In this document: positions 1 through 10,700 of the stretch, in pieces | Numbering within the stretch: position 1 is the first letter of the stretch | Layout: each line of letters opens with the position of its first letter | Assembly (NCBI GenBank): GCA_950097015.1 | Contig: CATNEN010000001.1 | Coordinates: 5,751,001 to 5,815,000, forward strand | Length of the DNA: 64,000 nt | Direction: 5' to 3' | Origin: Macrostomum hystrix | Taxonomy: Eukaryota > Platyhelminthes > Macrostomidae | Notes under the pieces: generated by a model | Told to the model about the DNA's origin: nothing | Database searches by the model: none | The model's input: only the letters and a program-made list of their open reading frames with translations | Position numbers and translations under genes: made by a program

Positions 1-569
1 GATGTATAAGGAATGCTGCAATCTTTTTAACTTCTCGATGATCTGAGCAATGCGGAAATTAAAGGCTTTTACTGTCACAAAACAATGCATACACGGGACA
101 AAAAACGGCTTTGAACAATGCTTGTTCCATTTGTTGAAAAAAGTCTGACTGAAAACAGAGACATGTGTTCAGCTGTTTGATCGTGTGTGACGTCAATGCA
201 CTCGGAAGAAATGGACTTTTACTGTTTATATAGATTGTGACGTGCACTTTTCCTCCACTAAAGCGATATTCCTAGAAATTATTATTTTTCGAAAGATGTA
301 AAGTTAAGGATCTCATGAAATTCACAATTCTCCCTATACGTAATAAACGTAAACCTAAACGTAATAGTTGTGTCAAAATTTTACTTTCTTTGATGGAATC
401 TATTGCTAACTAACTTTTATTTTACCGTTTTCAGAACCGATTGTATTTAAAAAGTATTTGGTTTTGTTTGAAGCCAGCTAGTTAAACAAAGTTAGTGACT
501 GACAGTCAAGTAGTTGGTTGGTCAGAAACCCAACAGGATTTTTACTCTGGACCAACATCAACTCGGTAT
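1..569. other. AT-rich flank, no gene recognised
   Basis: No reading frame, RNA gene or repeat that I can support. The short minus-strand frame at 59-247 has no recognisable protein features and is not called. Confidence 0.5.
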
Positions 570-849
570 TTATTCCTCTTTTTTGCTAAATTTACTAGGC
601 TTCAAATAATGGAGGCCCGTGTTTTTTGCTCTGGCAAGGGGAACAGGAGAGGCTGAGGAATAGTTGAAGGATAAATCAAAGCGTGAATGGCTTCCGTGCG
701 GCTCGCAAGGTCGCATGCTGGTCATTCTTCTGTTTCCTCTTCTGCCCTGCCGTGCAATCTTTAGACTGGCATGACGCACTTCGTTTTTTGGGCATCTTAT
801 CCATCTGTGTTTCTGTCTTTTGCCAATCAAGCAGTCTCAAAGATCCTAG

Positions 850-1227
850 CTACTTGATTTGATCGATTTCTTCTTTTAAAATACGAACTCGTAGAGAGTT
901 CTCTAACAGTACGAGTACAAATACATCAAGCGTGTTTTGCACCCTATGACAATCACGCTTCACAGCTAATTCGCTGACAAATTGCTCAATTTCAGAGTCC
1001 CATTCATGCTTACTGCGCTGGTCTCGCTGATGAGGCATCGAGTTATCTAGCAGCGGCCTGGAGTTCTGGCAAGTTGCCGATTCCTGCTTCAATGGAGGCG
1101 CCGTACATGCGGCTTGTCGCTTTGCCACAGCATCTGCAGTGTCCACAAATTCTTCAAATGGTGAGAATCTGTGGTCACCTCGAATCGATATTTTATCTAG
1201 TAGTGTCCGGCATAGAACAAAGTACAT
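850..1227 (-). CDS. Hypothetical protein, probable 3'-terminal exon
   Basis: Open minus-strand frame of 125 codons ending in TAG at 850-852. The C-terminal half (EIEQFVSELAVKR to KEEIDQIK) is charged and helical, with none of the low complexity of the neighbouring repeats, so it reads like true coding sequence. The ATG at 1225-1227 follows a CAG, so it could be either a start codon or the first codon after a 3' splice site. I do not recognise the family. Any 5' exons would lie to the right, where a 34-bp minisatellite begins within 150 bp. Minus-strand open sequence at 570-830 downstream could be its 3'UTR. Function unknown. Confidence 0.35.
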   Translation of the reverse strand: MYFVLCRTLLDKISIRGDHRFSPFEEFVDTADAVAKRQAACTAPPLKQESATCQNSRPLLDNSMPHQRDQRSKHEWDSEIEQFVSELAVKRDCHRVQNTLDVFVLVLLENSLRVRILKEEIDQIK

Positions 1228-1378
1228 CTGACACTGTGCACGTTAGTTAGATGTCTGAATGATCTGACACTGTTGTGATAGCTTCAGATAATTCTCTGTA
1301 CTTATCTGAACATAGGTAAACCCGAATTAACTATCTAGTTTATTCATTTAACAAAGATGAACGGAACAAAACATAAAA

Positions 1379-2026
1379 TCTCACACATTGTACACTCTCA
1401 CACATAGTACACTCTCACACATTGTACACTCCCATACAGCGTACACTCCACACAGTGTACACTCCCACAAAGTAAACACTCTCACACAGTGTACACTCTC
1501 ACAAAGTAAATACTCTCACACAGTGTACACTCCCACAAAGTAAACACTCTCACACAGTGTACACTCTCACAAAGTAAATACTCTCACACAGTGTACACTC
1601 TCACAAAGTAAATACTCTCACACAGTGTACACTCTCACAAAGTAAATACTCTCACACAGTGTACACTCTCGCAAAGTAAATACTCTCACACAGTGTACAC
1701 TCTCACAAAGTAAATACTCTCACACAGTGTACACTCTCACAAAGTAAATACTCTCACACAGTGTACACTCTCACAAAGTAAATACTCTCACACAGTGTAC
1801 ACTCTCACAAAGTAAATACTCTCACACAGTGTACACTCTCACACAGTAAATACTCTCACACACTGTACACTCTCACAAAGTAAATACTCTCACACAGTGT
1901 ACACTCTCACAAGTAAATACTCTCACACAGTGTACACTCTCACACAGTGTACACTCTCACACAATGTACACTCTCACAAGTAAATACTCTCACACAGTGT
2001 ACACTCTCACAAAGAAAACACTCTCA
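1379..2026. repeat. Minisatellite, 34-bp unit, about 19 copies
   Basis: Tandem array whose unit begins CTCTCACACAGTGTACACTC and ends in a TCACAAAGTAAATA-like half. The 34-bp spacing was measured between successive ACAAAG words (1501 to 1535). The first 100 bp and the right edge are degenerate. The plus-strand frame 1947-2144 is a by-product of the array. Confidence 0.95.
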
Positions 2027-2428
2027 AGCTGTGAAAGACACTGAAAACTTGCTAGTGCGCCAATCACCAGTAAGTACTCGTATTGATTTATATAACGTAG
2101 GTTTTAGCAACTGGTATAATTATGTCAAATCTGTCTTCAAATAGTTGCCATCGTGGCAGTGTCGTATTCGGAAGCAGCCTGTACCATTCTTACCCTTTTA
2201 GTGAGCTAGGTAGCTGTGTATAGCTTGGGCCTAAAAATCCTAGGATATTGAATTTCACCTTCTCTAGAGCAGCTCCAAATCTTACCTTTCATGTTTTTGC
2301 TTTATTTCCAAGGCAAGCAAGATGAGTGTCCTCGATATGAAAAAATAATTTTGAATCTAAATAATTTTCGTTTTTTGCATTTTTGACCGATGTCTTAAAA
2401 CAGTCAATCGAGCTGGCTCTCATTTTAG

Positions 2429-2623
2429 ACCAAGGAATATCGACTGATGAGTCCAATGTGGAATTTTCTGCTTAACAAGCTGAAGATGGACCTGCTGCTT
2501 TTGAACATTCAGGGCAAGCTCTACATCCGCATCTCGTGTTCCGTGATTGTCGGCATGACTGATATTCGACAGCTGGCAGAGGCAATGCTGAAGCTCACCA
2601 AAGAAGACTTTTTGAGTCCTTAG
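2429..2623 (+). pseudogene. Orphan terminal exon or fragment, class V aminotransferase-like C-terminus
   Basis: A TCTCATTTTAG splice-acceptor-like site ends at 2428 and is followed by 64 open codons to TAG at 2621-2623. The segment with GKLYIRISCSVIVGMTDIRQ followed by LAEAMLKL resembles the closing strand and helix of fold-type I, class V PLP aminotransferases, where an R-I-S core is followed by a D-I/Y-x-x-L-A-x-A-(hydrophobic) helix. No PLP lysine or substrate-binding segment is present. The sequence to the left is the 34-bp array, with no upstream coding exon on this strand. It is either the last exon of a gene with a very long intron or a stranded fragment. Listed as a pseudogene because no complete gene can be assembled. 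Confidence 0.4.
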
Positions 2624-3169
2624 GCGTCAAGACAATCAACTGGAAAGTCTAATTAAGAATCCGTTTGAGACAAAAATTGACAATGACTCAGGTTACTATA
2701 AGTAGCAGTTTTTGTTTGAATTAAGTACTCGTAATTTAATTTTTGAAGTCAGTCAATTGAAGTCAATATACTTTTTACTCATACCACTTAACTCAATAGT
2801 TATACTTGCAATAGTAAATCTCACTTATTAGAAGGAGAAAGAAGACAAAAAAATTAAAATTGTCGCAGTAAAACGGGAGGTGAAAAAATATACGTAAAAC
2901 TTAATTGCAGTGATTTCAAACTTCAAGCAGGGCCTCGTTATAACGATATAACTTGTAAATCACTGTGGCTTATAAAATTGATTTGTCCATCCAGAGTCTA
3001 AACAACTTTTACTCGTAAATATAATAAATTACAGATTCATACGCTTGTATAATATATACTTCAAGCAAGCAATTCTTAGAATGAATGAAGTTAATTATTG
3101 CATGGTGAATAAACGTTCAGTTCTTTGTTATTCCTGTTATTTTTCTGCTTATGGTTCTCCAGTCCCTGC
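2624..3169. other. AT-rich intergenic sequence
   Basis: No coding or repeat feature recognised. It probably contains the 3'UTR of the DEG/ENaC gene to its right, although I see no canonical AATAAA on the minus strand close to the stop. Confidence 0.4.
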
Positions 3170-6117
3170 TCAGAAGTAGTCGCACAGAGCCACGCCGCTG
3201 ATGCTGCTGTGGCTCTCGCTGCAGCAGCGTGGACTCCTGATGCCCAACCTGCCTAAACCGCTGTCGCTACTGCAGTCAGTCAGGTCCGTGACGAAGCCGC
3301 TGGAGTTAAAAGACGAATCGGACACCTTCTTGCTGACGGTCAAACTCGTAATGTTTTTTGGTACGATTTTTCTGTCATTTACGTTGCCGCCGCTTTTTCG
3401 AAGTCGAATGCGTAGAAGGATTAGTTCGTAGACGGCCTCGATCACTTCAAACAGCACCATCACGGACATGCCGAGGTAAAGGCCCAGAATGCCACCCGTG
3501 TCGCTAATGAAATTGCTAATCTTGTAAGCCCAGGTGCGAACGATTCGTCTAATACTGCCGCGGCTCACGCTGAAGTGCAGTCGAACGAATGCCTCGTCCA
3601 GGTAGTCGTTGAGAATACGCTCATCTCTGCGGCTGGCATTCAGGAGGCTCCGATTGGCCAGATCGAAGAGGAACGACAAGCCGGGCTGCTTGGCAAGGCT
3701 GTCGCACTCGCCGCGCAGGCTTTGCACGAATCGAGCCGACGACTGGCGCCCGGGGAATCTGGCGCTTGAGATCTCAGCTTTGTACCTTACCTGAGGAGGT
3801 TGTAGTGAACAGGCCTGACTTACTGATCCGATCTTAATACGAACTAGTGATAATAGTGGCTGAGGGTACCAGTCAACCCGATGCTAGAGAGGTGGCGATT
3901 CTGCTCATTCCAATTATCCCTTGATCCCTGACACACTCATAATTTAGTGTACACCTGACCCGACTTTCTCTCATTGGCAGGTAATCTACAATCTTGCCGC
4001 TCTTTCTGTGCTTTTTGGGTTGGCCCTCATGGATGCGAATTGCATGACAAGAAAAAAACTAATAAAAATCTCACCTCACTGCACGCGCTGCGATGTACAC
4101 AGCGTTGCACCACCTTTTTACCGATGTCCAAGCTCAGAGCCGAGCCATTGTGGAACACCAATTCAACCAGCTGCTCCACCTCAGCCTGTTTTAGACCGGT
4201 TATGTTGTAGACGTACTCGAGCTCAAACGGCAGCTGACTCAAGCTGCGATTAAACAGCCGGGGATTTCTGCTGCATTTCCGCTGCCACTCTGCTACAACG
4301 CAGGCGAAGTAGCTGTAATGGTAGCTCTGCATGCTGCCATCGTATGGATCCCGGAAGTGGGGCCGTTGCATTCCCCACTTTTCTGGCGAGTTTTCATTGA
4401 CGCATTCGCCTGGAAACTCCTCCGGGTCGCGATAGTCCTCCTCGGCATGCAGACTGATCTGATGGTAAGCACCCGGAGACAAGAGGAAGTTGGCTACAAA
4501 CTGGCTCGGGTACTGACCCGGAGGCGCCAGGAACACTCGAAGACCCGGGCTGATGTAGGCAGGCGATTCTGATAATGACCTGCGCAACAATAATAAAAAT
4601 AATTGCAAGAAGGCTGCGCGCGGGCAGTGGCACACCATTTAATTTGGTGACACTAGACCCGCAGCCAGCCAGGAGGTGATTCTGCCCACTTCGCTGACTC
4701 CTGAGCAAACACGCAAACAGATACCGTACGTAGGCATACGCTCACACAGGTGTGTACATCTTCCCTGACTTTCTCATCGTCAGGCAGTGTACACTCTTAC
4801 TTTGGAGGTTGGCCCTCAAGTGCGTAAATCGCACGACAAGGTCCCAAGCCTTCTCTCTGCGGCTGCGCCCCAAATGAATGTGGCCTCGCCATGGAATCGA
4901 ACTTTAAGACCTTGGTGCGAGAGGTAAACGCGTCAACCGCTCTGCCACCGACCCCCGTGACCTGTGCAATAGATGGACTTATGAATTACTCTGCAACGAA
5001 AACTGTCTTAAAGGCCTAAAGCAAGCCTCAATTCTCACCAGTCCCACAGTTGCATGGTCTCGCTACCGTCCGGCATATAGAGAGAGCGCACTTGCTTCTG
5101 AGTTTTCCACATACTTTGCAAGCGCTCATTAGGCGGATCGAGAAACATCAGCAGTTCAACACCCGTGTTAGAATCCGAGCTGGTGCATCGAAGTGCATCG
5201 GCGGCTTCTCGGGAGAGCTGGATGCGGAAGCAGGACGGATGCGCGTGATGATGGAACTCGCTCACTGGCACTGTGCGACCCTCTTCTCCGTCGACCGGAA
5301 CAGTGCTGCGAAACTGCGCGTAGATGATGCTCTGGCTTTTGCGAGCTCCGAGCCAGTCGGCCCACAGGCGATACGGCAGAGAATAGATTGCGTACCGCGA
5401 GGCCCAGTGAGCAATGTACTTTTGCTGACTTGTGGAGTTCACTACTCTATTTAGTACGGGGTGAATTATTTTCATTGTTGCGTCCAGGCGGCTGTTGATC
5501 TCCTCAACCTTCGGCGATTGTAAAATGAGCGGTACAAAGATGCATATAATACATTGAATTGGATTTGAAAGTTTATTGTGTACCGAGTTTGTAGCCGTTC
5601 GGTTAGAGCTTCGGGCTTCTGACCAATAGGTCAGGAGTTAGATTTTTTGCCTAATTCACACAGCTGTAAAATGGCTACCATAATTTACCTGCGAATCGTT
5701 AAGCTCCATATGATAAGAGCCTGACACTGGGTGGTTGTTGCACAAGTACACGTCGGGAAACTTGAACTCGCCGCTCTGGTCGAAGTAAGTGGCGACCTTC
5801 CCGGCCATCAGACGTTCGAAAATCAGTGTCAAATTGTACAGGAAGATACCGATGCACGCACAAAAAACGGTAGCCCACATTATGCGAACCCAGGTGTGCC
5901 TTGCCCTAACTATGCGAGCCAGGCCATGAGCGTACGAGCGTCTCATAGCCGCCACAACCAGAGGCACAACCTCAGATCGTATCGATGGCTCATTCAGTTG
6001 TTGTTCTTGCTGTTGATGCTGCTGCTGCTGCTCAAGCTGCTGCTGCTGCTGCCGCTGCTGCTTTTGTTCCAGCTGCGGCTGCTTCTTATGACGCCGTTCA
6101 CGTCTTGTCTTCTCCAT
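3170..6117 (-). CDS. DEG/ENaC (amiloride-sensitive sodium channel family) subunit, 4 exons
   Basis: Exons 6117-5689, 5508-5039, 4579-4075 and 3790-3170 join in phase to 674 residues; all introns are GT-AG. Order in the protein: a glutamine-rich cytoplasmic N-terminus (about 14-40); the His-Gly gating motif in AHGLARI (64-65); TM1 (about 77-100); FPDVYLCN (120-127), the conserved start of the extracellular domain; a long Cys-containing ectodomain with NxS/T sites; and pre-TM2/TM2 (about 562-592) with DTGGILGLYLGMS, whose G-x-S (575-577) is the family selectivity filter. These channels are trimeric, sodium-selective and gated by peptides, protons or force; which applies here cannot be read from sequence. 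An in-frame ATG at 6325-6327 would add 70 residues of less family-like sequence, so the ATG at 6115-6117 is preferred. Intron 2 holds a SINE and intron 1 a tRNA-like fragment. It is only a distant relative of the duplicated genes at 55.0 and 61.2 kb. Confidence 0.9.
4580..4966 (-). mobile_element. tRNA-derived SINE (family 1), antisense orientation, in DEG/ENaC intron 2
   Basis: The minus strand begins with a tRNA Leu/Ser-like head containing an A-box-like GGCAGAGCGGTT and a degenerate B box, continues through a GC-rich body and ends in an AAT-rich tail at about 4585-4600. The body matches the copies at 8.9, 19.6, 35.8 and 59.5 kb. It fills most of the intron, right up to the acceptor at 4580. 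Confidence 0.85.
5585..5650 (+). repeat. tRNA-like SINE head fragment
   Basis: Sequence reading GTAGCCGTTCGGTTAGAGCT followed by a degenerate anticodon-arm and B-box-like region. There is no intact cloverleaf, and the B box is altered (GAGTTAGATTTTT), so this is a decayed SINE head rather than a tRNA gene. It lies in intron 1 of the DEG/ENaC gene. Confidence 0.45.
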
Positions 6118-6579
6118 TTTCTCCGAACTATTCGACCCGAAGCGAAAGAGAGCACAGTTTTCTAGATTTTTCGATGAATTTATACACGCGGCAGATCCCG
6201 CAGCAATCTTGGACTTCAACTCCTGGCCTGTTCTAGTTAGCAGTATGTTTGTCCAAAGCAAATCTTTCCTCCGATAACATATTACAATATGCAGTCTCAT
6301 GATTTTCATCATGTTCTTTGCCGACAATCAGCACGCTATAAATAACGATACCGAACGATTTTTTCTTGGCTTTTTCTAGGCTGTTGGGCTGGCGAGCTGT
6401 CAACCAGCTGATAAGAAATTAAGGAATTAAATCAATGACCTGCACCTGAAAATTTCCGAGTATAAAAATACGAAAAATTACGTTGTATCAATTGTAAAAC
6501 GTCGTTTTCTGTCACACAAGATCTGACTAAAAAGGGAATTAAATGTTATTTAACAGTAGATAGATCCCAAACAGAATGA

Positions 6580-6985
6580 TCGATTTTCGTGAAAGTCCAC
6601 GTATGGTTAAAAATGTATGGCCTTTACGATGAACTAACTTTTAAAACCGTCCGACGTCAGCATCGTCCAGACATTCAGCTAACATTGTCTTTAACAAATT
6701 TTTAGTAATAGTCAACACAATATATTCAGCAGTAACAACCGACATTGTTTGAATGATAAAACTTTGTAAGCAGAAAAATTATGCATAAATTGGTTGCTCT
6801 TGCCACCCGAAAACCTGACGAAAATCGTTGAATATCTCGACGATGCCGATGTTTTGTGATTCTGAAAGTTATTTCATCTGATAGAGCGGAAAAGTTAAGC
6901 CTGTGTTCTGGACTTTCATGACGATTGGCTGAATAAAAAAGGTGGTATTTGAGATACCACCGTAGTCTTTCTACCGTTACGCTCA
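6580..6985 (+). repeat. Dispersed repeat, copy A
   Basis: Shares blocks such as CTCGACGATGCCGATGTTTT, then GATAGAG..GGAAAA and GACGATTGG, with sequence at 11355-11610 and more weakly at 19875-20045. Contains a perfect 8-bp-stem hairpin (GGTGGTAT..ATACCACC) at 6941-6961. No coding capacity seen; a decayed non-autonomous element is the likeliest reading. Confidence 0.6.
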
Positions 6986-7796
6986 ATCATTTAGCAAGCT
7001 ATTTAGCTGGAGTAAAAAACTACACAGAAAATATAGTCTTTACTTTCTGAGTGATCATATTCGAATACGCTGTAGTAAAAAACGCAGAGCTCAATGCCTT
7101 CCGATTTCATCACTGGTTTGCACTATTTCGTCATACAAAGCAGCAGAAAATAGCAGTTGGCTATTTTTTTGCCGTCGCTTTGATAACACTCGTTCGAGTG
7201 CTAGAAACACCAAACTTAACCGGTTTGTTTGCACACCCCCTTCCTAGACGACGCACTCTAAATTTCTTTGTCATGTTTGAGTAATAGTAGGTTAGGATTT
7301 TCTCAACATTAACATTACAACGGCGTGTAATGTTAACGGCGGCCTGATAGCGCGAGCTCCCGCTGTAATAACATTAACTCTAAAAAATTCTTAAAAAACA
7401 TTGCTATGTGCTGCGCGATTGGCAGAGTGAGAAGTCGGGGCGAAGCCCCCACTTCCTATAATAAATAAAAATGTTTGACTAAGCTATTCCTTGAATGTGG
7501 TCTGCTTAACTTTAGTCTATGAACTAGAGCGACATTAATCCGCGAAAGGACATTAACGCGCATGCTACGTGCGTCCAAATGTCACCAAAAGTACACAGTA
7601 ATTAATGATACAATTAGGCAATATTTTTTCAGTTTTTATTTTGTCTATGGTTAAGAAGAAGTATAACGCAGAAGACCTAAAATGGCTAAAGATACTTGAC
7701 TATTGAATTTATAGTCCGATAGATGCGCAGCAAGAATTTATAAGTAATATTATAGCTAAATAAATACCAATTCTAGCTTAAAAGAATCTTAAAGGC
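6986..7796. other. Intergenic and 5' flank of the 13-exon gene
   Basis: No gene recognised. Two small structures are visible: an imperfect inverted repeat around 7327-7376 (TAATGTTA..TAACATTA arms) and a tight GC-rich hairpin at about 7430-7454 (GGGGC-GAA-GCCCC core). The promoter of the downstream plus-strand gene should lie here, but no TATA or initiator can be assigned. Confidence 0.4.
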
Positions 7797-10700
7797 ATGG
7801 AAAAGTCTCAGGACTATCTGTTCAACAGTGCCCAACGCAAGATGCTGATGTCTCTATTTGACGAATTTGATGCCGAAAACCGATCATCATTGTCGCCTCA
7901 CCTAAGTCCATTGGATATTGATGACTATGATTCCGACGACCTCGATGACAATTCAACAATCGAAATGGAATTGGATTGTCCTGACTCAGCTATTTCCAAG
8001 AGCTCCGGGGTTAACAATCGGCATGGGGAACGTCTAAGTGGAAGCAGGAGCAAGCAGATGCCTTCCATGACAAAAACTGACTGGTAAAATGGATCTTCTG
8101 TGATAATACAGTTACACCTAGCGATTTGGCCAGATTTATAGCAACTGATCCGTTGACTTGGGGGTGTCGCCTCACTTTGCCCAATATCTACCCCAGCTGA
8201 TACTAATATTCACTTTACGGCCGAAAACAGGCAAAAATTAATTGTCCTGCTCAATGACACAATTAAAATGAACTTAAAACTAAACTTGAACAATTAGTTG
8301 CTAAAGTTTACATTCACGCCTTTTCTTGCAGTATTGAAGGAGCAAGGGTTGCTACTAAGACTAACAGCTCAGAATTCAGCATTGCCAGTTGGTGTCCTAA
8401 CATGATGGGCCAACACCAGGCTAACACAATGCCCCTGCATTCTGTTCCGAACTCAAAAATGCAGAGAACTGTCCCTGATGTTATGAGCTTTAGCAGCTCC
8501 GTGCAGCTGGAATCGGCAGTTGACTCAGTATCGACGATACAGGCAACAGAAGTCTTCAAAGCCGGCGCGAAGTCTAAAATTCGCAGCAATGAAAACTGTA
8601 AAATTAAAGAAACGCCGGACAACAAACAAAGCACAGTGACGCAGGATGGTGTGGATAGTGGCTCAGTCAGTCAGAAGAAGCGTCGCCGGCGCACTAAAAA
8701 GAAGAAGCTGCGGCGAGCTCAACAGCCGCTATCGGCTCAACAGGAGGCCATTAAGACAGAGCTGTTCTCACAGTACCTGTGCTCTGGCTTATCGGCTGAC
8801 GAACAGAATGAGAATTTGCGATGCCTGCTCAGGACAACGCAGAATCGCAGCTTCTGCATTAGGGTATGCGGGGGTCGGTGGCAGAGCGGTTAACGCGTTG
8901 GCCTCTCGCACCAAGGTCCCTAAGTTCGATTCCACGGCAAGGCCACATTTATTTGGGGCGCAGCCGTGGAGAGAAGGCTTGGGGGCTTGTCGTGCAATTT
9001 ACGCCCTTGAGGGCCAACCTCCAAGGCACAGTAAAGAGCACACTGCCTAGATGAGACTAGACGATGAGAAATTCATGGCAGATGTACACACCTATGTTAG
9101 GGCATGCCTGTGTACTGTATCTCTGTGTGCATGTGAGCTCAGGAGTCAGCGAAATGGGCAGAATTGCCTCCTCGCTGGCTGCGGGTCTAGTATCACTAAA
9201 TGTGCCATTGCCCGCAGCCCTCCTGCGATTATTATTATTAATATTAATTAGGGTAAGGTGCAAACATAGCCTTTCACCAGTTTAAATTTTTCAGTTAAAA
9301 CCTAAAAACTTTATTTCAAGTTTTCAATTTTAAAAGTGTGGAGCAAACTTTCTTTCAACATCTCATACAGTCTGACCAGCGCAAAAGCTTCACGGATTTG
9401 AAGCTGATGGCCAATCGGCGCGAATTCCCGATACGCGTCAACAGAACAACCCAGCTGCGGCTGCAACGGCTTGAAGCCGCCAAAGATCTGCGAGTTAAAC
9501 AGGCGTTGCATCTGACTCGACATCTCAGCGAAGACAGACAGCAGAAACTGCGTCAGCAACGTCTAGAGCGCAAGCAGGCAGAGCTAAGAGATAGCGAGAA
9601 GCGTCGCAACGCCGCGGAGGCAGCAAGGATTTCCGAGCTGGAACGCAGCGAACTGCGACGTCGGGCGATGCTGCAGCATCGACAGAGGAACCGGAATGCT
9701 GTGGGCGTTTCAAACAGCAGCATGAGTGTAAGCCGCTGCGTCACAATGTCTAGTCCTAGTGGCACTAGAACAAGTTCCGATTCGGAAACGACTGTATCGT
9801 TGAATACTGTAAACATGGCGCTGGATGACGAAATCGAGGCTGTTAGGAGGGCCAAAATATTTTCGGATGAAGACGAGGATTCTTCAAAGAGCTTGCGAAA
9901 AAATCAACCAAAGCGTCGTCTGCGATCTCGAAATACTGGCACAACAGCTAGCAGCGTCAGTAGATGCAATGAGATTGAAAAGGTTGCATCGAGCTGCTCT
10001 GGTGATGTCGCATCTGCAGCGTCTGAATCTGTGGTGTTGCAAGAGCTGGAGAAACGGCAGACACAGCGATGCTTTCAGAAACAGTTGACTCCACAGAAGA
10101 CGACAGAATCAAGTTTGTAAGTTCTTTTGCTGTCATTTGCAATGATCGGCGATTGTTTTGACTGTTAATTATTTTATCAATGGCAGTAGTTTAATATTAC
10201 TATGCTGTCCTCCGCTTAAAAAACAGCGCGCAGAATCAGCGAGAGAGCAAAGAGAATGAGCAATACACGCAGCAAATTCAGTTGCAGCAAACTGGAGACA
10301 GCGATGTATTAGGAAGATCTATTAGCGAGGATCCGCCACTGGCCAATGATTTAGTATCTTCTAAAGCGTCAACAGATCTAAAGGCTATTGGTGAGCCTAC
10401 TGTTTACTAAAATATATTATTAATGCCGAACATTAATTCTTTCTTTTTTATATCTGCAGCGCTCGACCGACTTCGCAGCGACTTTTTGGATGGCGTCGAA
10501 GCCCGGCTGTTTGACGCAGCATCTGCGGCAGCGCATGACGACACTGCTGCGGACTCGGGAGATCTTACCTATTTGAGTGAACAGCTGTTTGCTGAGTTTA
10601 CTGCGCTCAAAGGTGACCTGGCCAGACTGTTGGGCGCCAAGATGCAGTGTGAGTACAATTTCTTAGCTACAAGAAAAATATTGGGTTTCTATAGCTTTAG

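Noticed and set aside
1027-1060. Hammerhead ribozyme (CTGATGA box)
   Set aside because: No matching GAAA box or closing stems; single CTGATGA words elsewhere also lack the core.
8866-9285. Several 60-130-codon frames
   Set aside because: Inside the family 1 SINE; similar frames recur in other copies.
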